A stretch of 64,000 nucleotides of DNA from Forficula auricularia. Lineage: Eukaryota; Arthropoda; Insecta; Dermaptera; Forficulidae. This document shows positions 34,701 to 45,500 of the stretch, piece by piece; the stretch's first letter is position 1; every line of letters starts with the position of its first letter. The stretch is taken from the NCBI GenBank assembly GCA_024734495.1, contig JALMQS010000128.1, forward strand, positions 24,959,860 to 25,023,859. Reading direction: 5' to 3'. The notes beneath the pieces are model-generated. The model was given only the letters and a program-made list of their open reading frames with translations, searched no databases and was not told the DNA's origin. A program made the position numbers and the translations under genes.

Positions 34701-35090
34701 AAAGATTTATATGGGGATAGATAGCAGCTCAGATGGTAGGAATGTTCTAGTCTGCTTCGCGTTCGGTCCCGAATGTAAATCCATCCTTCCCCAAACAAAA
34801 CCCTGATACAGGCCCTATATTAAAAAAAATTTATTAAATAAATTAATTGGCGGAGATGCCTGGAAAGGAAAGCCAGGAAAAAAATCAATCTTGCCACGCA
34901 CCGTAAATTACAGAAAGGACATAATAGACCTGAGTATTTGTTGGTAATCTAAAACTTGTATAGTTGTAATATGTATAATAATGTAAATTAGATAATATGT
35001 AAATAATTGTAAATATTAAATTTGTAATTTAAAGACGTGTCAAACTTTTTTAAGATTTATGATGGAAAAAAAAAATAATAAAATAAAATA
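34701..35090 (+). repeat. tRNA-derived SINE-like repeat
   Basis: ATAGCAGCTCAGATGGTAGG looks like an internal A box of a tRNA-like promoter, followed about 35 bp later by GCGTTCGGTCCCGAATG, a B-box-like element. A weakly structured body (GGCGGAGATGCCTGG, CCACGCACCGTAAATTACAG) and an AT-rich tail with repeated TGTAAAT motifs follow. There is no clean acceptor-stem folding, so it is not a functional tRNA. Confidence 0.45.
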
Positions 35091-35159
35091 AATAAAAAAT
35101 TATAAGAATTTTATATATGGTATATGTGGGAAATTATTTAATTGAATTTTCTTAATTTC

Positions 35160-35560
35160 TATTTTATTAAAAGAATATGGTTAGCACGTGCCAGTCAAGG
35201 GACTGCCCGTTGTACTTTCGAAAGGCCATCTTCTGGGTTCCAGGACCTGTATAGATTGCCGACACTTTTAGGCTAAAAGCATGTCATAAATATTATTATG
35301 ACAACTTGTTTCGACGGGTTGTCGATTGAGAGTGCATATGGTCAATCTCCCCCACCACTCATATGCATGTGTGAATGTCAGTTGCAAATGGGAGGCAGTT
35401 GACAACGAGAGTTGCTAGTTCTTAGTTGATTTTTTAAGATGACATGTTTGTTGATTTAAGTAACCGATTATGACGTGTTAATGATGATGTTTTAAGATGA
35501 TTTACCCCTAGACAAAATCTGTAAGCCCCCTTTTTATAAATAAATACTTTTAACTATAAA
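35160..35560 (+). other. unclassified GC-richer repeat-like segment
   Basis: GGTTAGCACGTGCCAGTCAA and GGGTTCCAGGACC could be decayed A/B boxes of another SINE, and the segment ends near CCCCCTTTTTATAAATAAAT. No open frame of note. Tentative. Confidence 0.25.
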
Positions 35561-35685
35561 ATACGTGTGTTATTTGACCCATACGAGCCAATAAGAGTGA
35601 AATCCCCCCTACATATATATGTATAAATTGTAATTAAAACATAATACACATTTTAAAAAGAACCGTGTTTGGTGGCCCTATTTTA

Positions 35686-35872
35686 TTTAAATTGAATTGG
35701 CTAAGGGGCCAGTAAGGGAAAATAAAAAGTTGAAATAAAAGTCAACTTCTATTTGTTACTTTATTTTGGGCAGACGTAATCGATAAAGTAACAAATAGAA
35801 GTTGACTTTTATTTCAACTTTTATTTTCCCCTTACTGGCCCCTTAGCTAATTCAATTTAAATAATACACATT
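35686..35872. repeat. near-perfect palindrome, about 90-bp arms
   Basis: Arms starting at TTATTTAAATTGAATTGGCT and ending in its complement meet around GGGCAGACGTAATCG (about 35777-35785). Only a few mismatches separate the arms, so the single strand would form a very stable hairpin. Probably a small foldback MITE (ends TAAGGGGCCAGTAAGGG and CTTACTGGCCCCTTA). Confidence 0.7.
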
Positions 35873-35984
35873 GTTATACTGTATAAATCAAATAATTATG
35901 CGCACTACCGCTGGGCGCACGTTTTATCTGGAGATGAATTTGGCTAATTAGATATATATTTATATCAAAATTTGCAAATTATCA

Positions 35985-36335
35985 CTACACTGTAATTCTG
36001 CTGAGCATGAAATACAATATATTATTGTTACTGGCACTGAAAGAGGAGACGGAGGGGAATGTCGCATTGGTTTTCTTTCACTGACTTTTCAAAATGAGTA
36101 GAATGTTTTTTATTAAATAAAAAAAAATTATATATAATTATGTATTATTTGAATATATAAAAAAATTTTTGTAATGATCTTGTTTTGTAATGATGGCCAA
36201 ATCCCATTTTAATTGATTACAGACCCTAAAGAAGGAGGGAATAGCCTCCGAAACGTCAGTTTATGAATAAAAAGATAGTATAAATTATATTCTTCTTTTT
36301 TCGACTGCCTCATCAATATCCACTCAATAAAGAAA
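35985..36335 (+). mobile_element. Penelope-like 3' end fragment
   Basis: GAGGAGACGGAGGGGAATGT and TTTCACTGACTTTTCAAAA match 52330-52400. The hammerhead-like tail (CTAAAGA, stem GGAGG/CCTCC, GAAACGTCAG, then TTATGAATAAAAAGATAGTA) at 36222-36290 matches 52404-52470. It ends with ACTGCCTCATCAATATCCAC, also shared. Confidence 0.5.
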
Positions 36336-36410
36336 ATGTTTGTAAAAATTATCATTAAAAATAAAATTACATAAAGTATAAAATAAATTATCTATTTATT
36401 TTAACAAAAT

Positions 36411-36543
36411 TCATTTTCTTTTAACAAAATATTGTTTAAATTTATTGAGAGTAATTTTAGAAATAATAACATTTAAGAACATGTATTGTGAATTGTTAGG
36501 ATCTGGTTCTTGATTTAGCACCACAGCTTCTTTAAAAAGCCAC
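36411..36543 (-). CDS. GTPBP6: GTPBP6 exon 5 (last)
   Basis: Acceptor TTGATTTTTCAG|GTGGC. Read as x-WLFKEAVVLNQEPDPNNS, MFLNVIISKITLNKFKQYF, VKRK and TGA at 36413-36411. WL(F/Y)KEA.V and the V-I-I-S end block match the C-terminus of GTPBP6. A poly(A)-signal-like AATAAA follows on the minus strand at 36400-36395. Confidence 0.8.
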
Positions 36544-39500
36544 CTGAAAAATCAAAGTAATTTGAACAATAGTATAAAAGAGCATCGCCTATCTAAAGTT
36601 AAAAATGAATTAAGTAAGTACATTTAACTTACCGTGATTCGTCTCCCCTGATGGCACTCTTATCTTTATTTGCATTTTATTACATACTTTAAAAACAATT
36701 TGTTCTATTTTAAAAAGTAATTCATTTAATCCTTAAATAGAAATAGAAATGAATCGTTATCAATTTATTAACAATAGAAAATACAATTTTCACTTACCCT
36801 CATTAGTGACAGTAGATATTAATGATATATTGCTATTGTATTTGTCAGCATCATTCACTTTATCTATTTTATTTCCAACAGTAATCATATTATCTAGTAG
36901 TTCTGGTCTTAAATCTAAAGACTGTAACGTGTTTAGTACCTCATCAGATTGGTGGGATGTATCAGGGTGGGAGATGTCTCGTACATGAAGAATGACATCC
37001 TAAAAATGAATTAAAATAGTAAGATTTTATCACCCAGGTTTTTATAAAAAATTATGAAAATAATAATTGATATAGTTTTAATCAAGATCCTTGTGATTTG
37101 TTTTATAAATTAAGGTAGTTGTTTCGCGGTAATACTAGCAAAAATGTTAATGTTAGAGTATATAGAACAGACAATAAGGAATTATAATTCATGAGCCCAA
37201 AACTTTTTACTGTTTATGTACCACTACTAGCCAATCCCGTGCTCGTTTGGCAAATCTGGTTACACTGTCAGAGCTTGTATATATTTTATCATAGAAATGT
37301 CAGATAAAGTACATAAGGAAGATTTATAAAACAAAAAGTTCTTAATAAGCGTTTGAAAGCTGTTGCGAAAATGGTGGAAGCGAAAAAACATCAAAAAAGT
37401 ACTAAAGTTAACCGACTTTTTAGGTTAAATAAATGAGCTGTTGCCAGCTTGTTTTTAGTGTACATTTTTCATTATTTATTAATTATTATCTCAGAAACTG
37501 TGTTGTAACTATGAATTAAAATTTTCTTAAAAAATGTATTAGTTATTGTTTAATGCTGGTTTAGTTTTTTATAACAATAGTAAGAAGAGTTTCTTAATTA
37601 TAATTAAATATGTATGTAAACTTTCCGGTATAGTGCAATGTATAAGAGCCTGAAAAACTCTATCTTTGGAATTTAATATCTCCGGAACTATATTGTTCAT
37701 AAATTTCGTTTTGCCACCAATCGATGCAGAATTATTTAAATAATAATCTGTCTAAATTTCAAAAAAATCCTAAAAAAACCTATATGGTGAAACAACTACC
37801 TTAAGGAAATTTTCATGAGCGTCGTCGGGGTGAGGGGGCGGAGAAAGGGGGGGAATTTGCCCTAAATTAAACCTAATATTCTAATATAAAAAAAGGGTAA
37901 ATTTGATCGAAAATAAAAAAAAGGGTGTCCATTCTAGGAATATCCCATAACATAAGTGAAACAACACGATGTAAAATAAAGAAAAATTCCTATCTTTTGA
38001 AATTTAGTTACTCTGATTAAACTGCTTATGAAAAAAGTTTAAAGAAAGTCGCCTATTTTAAAGAGCTTACTAATTTATTTCTTTTCGAAATAGTGTTAAG
38101 TATAGCATTGCATGGTAAATTCTTTAATTAATCTACAGTAGTGTTCTCAAACGAATTTTATTAAACAGTCTTACCTGTTTTTCCCCAATATCTAACACAT
38201 TTCACTTTTTTAAGAAATTGATAAAAGCTTTTATTATCATGTTTATATACTAGTATAGTATTTATTTTATTTTAAAACTCGCTTTTTCTGATATGACCTT
38301 CTCTAAAAGGAGAGTTTCATTTTTTATGACCTTTTAATCTTTTTTTCTCTTAGTGGTACCAAAATTAAGGTGCATCTTAAAGACGTAAAATATGGAATAT
38401 TTATTTATGGAATTCATACATAAATTTGGAACGAGAAAGTGCCTATATTAAGAAAGAATAATTAAATATATAGATTTGAAGTTTTATATACTTATAATAT
38501 AAAAATATAAATGAAATATATAAATTAATATGGGTTAAAAATTTTTATAAAATCCTTTTACCCTCTTAAAAGACAAATGTTTCACTACAAACCGACAGTT
38601 TTATTGAAATATATTCGTTTAGGAAAATGTATGTTAGAATATTCTCTTACGGCTAACATTGCATCTTCTAATGTAGAAGTAAATGATTCTATTAAAGTTG
38701 TCGGTATATCCGAGAAAAATCCGATGGTATCAACATATAGAACTTTCATTCTACTAGGTAAAAGTCCAGCATGTAATGTAACATCTAAGGTAGCAAACAA
38801 TTTATCTTTGGGAATTAGTTTTTGAGATCCTGTCAATGATTGGATCAACGAAGTTTTTCCTAAAATACAAAATAAATAAAAAAAACAAACAATAATTCAT
38901 TGTTATTTATTTAACTTTAATAAAATACTAGCTGCAAGGCCCGCCTTTGGCGGCCCTCTTACTAGTCAGGAGGCTCGCCCCTGGATTCCCCCCCTCCACC
39001 CGAAACCCACCCAACCCCCGCCCCCACACAACCACCCCAATGTACAGACAAAACCTTAATTTTATATATATAGATAATTTCATTTAAATTGGTAACCATG
39101 ACGAGTGTTTTTGTTGGGGTACGGATATACATAGGCAGTGGCGTAGCGTGCTTAACTCGCGCCCGGGGCACAATACCTTTTTAGCGCCCCCCCCCCATTC
39201 GAAAACCATATAATATTATATGTAAAATATACTCGCAAAAAAGTAAAATAAATAAAGTCATAGGCTCAATCTAGGCTTTAAATTTGAGACAAAAATGTAG
39301 TTGAGAAAACAAGACTAGATTTTGAAATGTATATGATCATATAGAATTGGTTCAAAAGATACCTATTATTTATTTTACATATTTATAAAGAAATATTTTA
39401 AAAACACGCAGTTTTAAAACAATAAAAAAGTAAATATTTATTATCTCTAAGGAGATACATATATTTAATAATAATGATTATAATACATTAATAAAACTAA

Positions 39501-42500
39501 TTACTATGTATAAATTTTCCTTGCTTTTGATGAAGCAAATTTATCAATAATATCATCAAAGTTGATCATTTCAAATTTTTCTCTTTCCACACTTAAAAAT
39601 ACGCCCCTTTGTGAGTAGCGCCCGGGGCATGATGACCCCCCTTGCCCCCCTCTCGCTACGCCACTGTACATAGGTACATAGGTACAGAGGCATGCACAAA
39701 TGCGCTTTAGTAGTATAGGATAAAATTGTATATCTTTTTATTTTTTTTATGGTTTGATATGTAAGAACCACTTTCTTACATACCAATTACCACATACCAA
39801 TCGAATACGGCTCTCATCTATGGAGACGAGCCTCAAAATATTCTCTTGCTACCCTGGATGCAATTCAGAAACGAGCCGTCAGGCTAATTGGCGATTCTAC
39901 CCTCACCGACTCCCTCGACTCGCTGGCTCATCGAAGAAATGTCTCTGCCCTTTCCCTTTTCTATAGATACTATCACGGCAGGTGCTCTGATGAGATAAAA
40001 TCAATAATTCCCCCCAAAGCATGCTTTGCACGTAGCACGCGTTTTGCCGACTCCCAACACTCTCTTGCGGTCAAATTAGAAAAGTGCCGGACCACTTCAT
40101 TCGCCAATACATATATCCCCATGACTTCAAGGAACTGGAACTCTCTCCCAACCTCTATCTTTCCCAGCACCTATAATCTTCAAACCTTCAAAACCGGAGT
40201 GCATAGACACCTACGTCTACACCCCTCTCACTTAATCAACTTTCCCTTCTCTTCGGTAATGCAAGGGTCTTTCGAGATCCATAGGGGCTGCATCTTTACT
40301 GGAGCACCCCTTCTTGCATTCGATTGCATTAAAAAAAAAAAAATATAGATCTTGAAAGACCCTTGAAGTGGCGGCGCAAGACCAACATTTTATGTGGGCG
40401 AGGTAAATGTTGCGAGGCCCCACTTCCATGGTGGCGCAATTTTACATAGAGAGAAAAATTTGGGTTGGGGGTTTTAGGAAATTTCTTTTTTTTTTTTGAA
40501 CAAAGGTGAACAAAAAACAATAAACTTTCCCTCCGGGGTTCATGTGGTTACAAAATGTTGCTGTTGCTAGCCAAAGAAAACAAATCGTTTTTTAAAGAAT
40601 ACATTTTTAATTTTTACGTTGCGTCCGAGTTATGCGTATTTGCGCTTCGCGAGGCAGTAGGCGGTGGCCCACGTCGCCCACGCCTAACGCCGCCTCTGGA
40701 CCCTTGCATTACCAAAGGGAGAAGGAGACGTAGGTGTCTGTGCAGCTGGGTCTAGAAGATTTGAAGATTAGAAGTGCGGGGAGAAAGTTGCAGTTCATTG
40801 AAGTCATGGGGATAAAAGTAGAGGCAAATGAAGTTGTTCGGAATGTTTTCAATTTTTTTCACGAAAGGGATTTGAGAGTCTGAGAAACGCGTGCTAATCG
40901 CAAAACAAGCTTTGGAAGGAATTATTGATTTTAATCATTGGAGCACATGACGTGATTCTATCTATAAAATCGAGAAAAGGCTTCCTTTTTATTTAGGGAA
41001 AGTGGTGTGGGTTTTAGATGAAACATGATATTAATTAATAAAGTAAAGGGAGTGTAGTTTCACAATGAATGAAATAAAACTCTGAGGTTTATACAGACTC
41101 AATATATTTCTAATTTAGTAAATTGGATTATATCTAACTTTCTGAGATTTGGCTTGTGATCCCGGCTTCTTTCCTTCTACTCTGTTCTTTTCACGATGGA
41201 GGGGCCATCTCATACAGGGCTTTAGGCAGTGGCGGATCACCGCACAGGCGCAAGAAGCGTGCGCTTGGGGCCTCAGAATTTAAGGGGCCTCAAAAATAAA
41301 GCATACTTTTAATTTTTTCGCGTTCCATAATTCTGTTTTCTCAATACATGTGTAGTTGTATTTTAAAATGACCGATATGGAGTTTAATGAATGTGTAGCA
41401 AGAACATCTGCAAAATATAAGGAAGATATTGACATTCGCTATTTCAAAGATGAAATTCTTCATTTAATTTCATTCATAAAGGAGAAAACGTCACTAAACC
41501 TGTTGACATGTATAAATTATTAATTGGGGGGTTACAATCAACATTCCCGAATGTAGAAACAATTTTAAAAATTTTCTCACAATACCTATTTGCAACTCCA
41601 GTAGTGAACGTGCATTTTCGGTTTTGAAACGTGTCAAAAATTATTTAGGAAACTCACTAACACAGACACATTTAACTAATTTATCAATAATGTTTATAGA
41701 AAACGATGTAGTTCAGACTTTAGAATATGACTATATTATTGATAAATTCGCTAAACTACTTAAAGCAAGAAAAATTCCACTTTAATTTAATTTTATATAT
41801 AGTATGTAATGCAATAATAAATGTAATTTTGTTGTGCGATATTCAAACTATTTTTTTCCATGGTTATTGAATATGTTTTTATTTATTATTGTAATAATAT
41901 TTTTGAACATATGTACTTTCATTAAAACGTCACTATTTTACAATCAAGATAAGAGTAAATAGATATTTTATTTAATATGGATTTACTATGAGTTAAGGAT
42001 ACTTAACTCATAGTAAATCCATATTAAATAAAATATCTATTTACTCTTATCTTTATTAAAGATGTTTCACCTTGCACCAACACCACAATCTCTACTGATT
42101 ATTTTACAATCAGTAATGTATGGGGGCCTCAAAATGTGATTGCGCTTGGGGCTTTCAAAATGCTTGATCCGCCACTGCCTTTAGGGGATGCACCTTCTGG
42201 TGTATCTCCTTCTCCCATCAATATTATTAAAAAAAAAAATGGGGGGAGGGGATGAAAATATAGGTCTATGAACCAAATTCAACCAAATTTTGTATACATA
42301 ATCAGTGGGCTCCAGAAAACTAAAATTGCAAAATCTAATCGCTCAAATGGGGGTGGGGGATGAAATTCTAGGCCCTTGTACCAAAATCAATCAAATGTTG
42401 TATACATAATCAGTGGGCCCCCAGAAGTCTAAAAATGCAAAAACTACCCCCCCCCCTTACATGATTATAAATAATTTTATTAAATATAAGTGAGGGGCCA

Positions 42501-45500
42501 GGTTGTATGGTAAAGTCAAGTGGATGGCCACATCAGAACGTGTCAGTTTATTTTAAATTATTATTTTTTAATGTTGGTTTGTTATTAATGAATTAGAAAT
42601 AAGGAAGTTGTTGAAAAAATATAAGAGAACACTGTGGATGTCTAAAGAAGAGAAGAGCTCAAATGATAAAGCACAAGGATTGCAAAGAGATATTTTAGAG
42701 ATTGGATTGGGGAAGAAAAGGGGAAGTGTTGGATTACTTTCTTCATATGATGAAAGATATGGGACTTTGAGAGAATTGAAAGTTGCCATCGTATAAGCTC
42801 GAGTGGAGGTGGGTGGTAGCGTCAAGCCAGTCTTAGGACTTTATACTCGATGATGATGTTATTTAATTGAAACGATTTAGTTCGCCGAGAGTAGCAGAGT
42901 AGATGAGTGATAAGGAGAAATCAAAGAGGTTTTCCTCTGCTAGGTGAAAATAAGCATTATACCTATATATAATGAATGAATATATAAATATATTAGGGCG
43001 ATTCATTTCTGCAAAAGTTTTTTTTTTAAGTGCTCAAGCAAAATATCAATCTGCATATAGAAAAAAAACATTCTCACCAAAGATGAGCTCTCAATTATAT
43101 TAAGTACTTACTAATTTGATTTTTTTTCATTTAAAATGCATGTAAATTTTTTTTTTTAATTTCTAATGCTCAGCCACATTTCAGGATATTGAAAAACGAG
43201 TTGTTGTATCTTGTAGGGAATTCCATGCTCTTCAAAATTGCTTTTGGGGTTTTTTATGTAGGTCGCGCTAGTTCACAAGTAAGAGCTGTCGAAGTACATT
43301 TTTTGAGGAAAACTATTATATATATCATAAACTATTGTTCGGAGCAACTTGGGTCTAAGGACCTTTTTTGAAGAGGATAAAATTTCCTTTAAATACATGT
43401 CAATTTTTTTTCCTACACTTAGCGGTTCGTTCTAAAAAATAAAAAAATCACAATTTTCCTCAAAAAATGTACTTTGACAGCACTTACTGGTGAACCAGCG
43501 CGAGCTACATAAAAAAACCTAAAACAATTTTGAAGAGTATAGAATCCCCTACAAGATACAACAACTCGTTTTTCAATATCGTGAAATGTGGCTGAGCATT
43601 AGAAATTTGAAAAAAATAATTGTTTTTATATGAATTTTAAATGGAAAAAATCAAATCAAAATAGTAAGTACTTAATATTGGAATTAAGAGCTCATCTTTG
43701 ATGAGAATTTCTTTTCCTATATGCAGATTGATATTCTGCTTGACCACCTAAAAAAAAAACTTGCAGAAATGAATCACCTTAATATATAAGTTGCAGTAAA
43801 AGCATGTTTTTAGTAAGCACGGGTTCCTACTAGTCAAAACGCGTTTCACTGAATACCTTTTGTGGCAACTAGAATTTACTGATGTTGGTTGAGTTTGGTT
43901 CAAAGGTCTAGAATCTTCATTTTTGACCTTCCGCCTGATTTTGGGTGTTTATTTTCAAAAATTTTAAACGAAAATATCAAAAATTACATCCTCTACATCT
44001 TTTAGTTCTAATTTTTACATTTTCGTTTAAAAATTTTTGTAAATAAACACCCAAAACGAGGCGGAAGGTCAAAAATGAAGATTCTAGACCTTTGAACCAA
44101 ACTCAACCAACATGAGTAAATTCTAGTGGCCACAAAGGTATTCAGTGAAATAAGTTTTAACTAGTAAGAACCCGTTCTTACTAAAAAACGGATTTTTACT
44201 GCAACATATATATACTGTATATAATTTGTTAGGTTGTTGTTTGTAAGATTTGTTCTTCAACATCAGTCTTTTTAATAAGAAAATGAAAATACTTTGATAC
44301 CTAAGTCATCTGGAAATGCATCGAGCAGAGAATAACTTCATTAATTGCTTCTTATGATTATGTTATTATTGAGGGGTAAGGGCAAGTCATTTAGGCTGAA
44401 CTAAACAGACTAGAAATATTTTTATTGGTCCAATTCTTTAATTTTCCAATTCAAAATTTAATTTAAGCATTTATTTATAAATTGAAGGAGACAATAAAAG
44501 TTAACACTTTTATTGTCTCCTTCAATAATAAAAATTCTGCTACCCTCGGCAAAAAAAACTTTCAATTTAATTAATTTATAATTTTCTCATTAATACATCA
44601 AAGAACAATTAACATATTAAAGAGAATTGTTCTTGATCGCGCTTTTTAAACAAGATATATATCGGGAGACTACTGCTGGTTGAGGCTATTGGAGTCTGCT
44701 GAGTCTTAAGTCTGGACCAAGAGAGAATGAAAAAGATGTGATCTACTTAGCTATAATCCTGCATCATTTCGCGTTTAGCCCGCATGACGCTTTTTATATC
44801 AAACACTGATATGGATCACCAAATGCATTTGTAATCTGAGTTGTTATATATTCAATCTCCCAGTCCAGACTTAAGACTCAGCAGACTCCAATAGTCTCAA
44901 TCAGCAGTAGTCTTGCGATATATATCTTGTTTAAAAAGCGCGATCAAAAACAATTCTCGTTAATATGTTAATTATTCTTTGATATATTAATGAGGAAAAT
45001 TATAAATTTATTTAACTTCATTATTTCAAGTTAGAAATATATAAATTCGGATATTATTTTCACTTAATATTTGACAAAAATCACCTGCATTCGATTCGCG
45101 ATCGAATCAAATACAGGAAACTTATGATTAATTTATTTATACGTTTGAATTGAATCTTTTAAGAGAAATATCTAAGATAACATAACAATTCCTATAAAAT
45201 TTTACCTGCATTAGTATAACCAACCACTGCTATCACTGGAAAATCCATTTTATGTCTTTTGGCTCTTAAAATAGTTCTTCTCTCTCGTAAAATAGCAATG
45301 GCTTTTTTTAATTTTTTTTCTCTTTCGCCTAAAATTTGTTTTCTAAGTTCCAGGTAGGTCTCTCCCATTCCGCCAATATTTGACAAGGAGCTCTCACTAA
45401 TTCTTGACCAGAGATATGAAAGTTCTGCCAATTGAACTTGAAGTTTAGCTTCTTGGCTAATTGCATGTTGTTGGAAAATCTGCATTACTATCATGTAACG

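Larger units (their letters stand above)
41227..42177. mobile_element. hAT element, decayed, with transposase remnant
   Basis: The inverted ends CAGTGGCGGATCA and TGATCCGCCACTG lie inside octamers GCTTTAGG and CCTTTAGG (7 of 8 identical). Subterminal GCGCTTGGGGCCTC and GGGGGCCTCAAAAT copies are also inverted. It contains the C-terminal part of a hAT transposase and a nested 153-bp foldback. It lies in GTPBP6 intron 1. Confidence 0.8.

Noticed and set aside
34715..34800. tRNA gene
   Set aside because: A- and B-box-like motifs are present but no cloverleaf with a paired acceptor stem could be drawn; treated as a SINE.
38577..38825. 82-codon plus-strand frame
   Set aside because: Shadow of GTPBP6 exon 2, which has conserved motifs and splice sites on the opposite strand.
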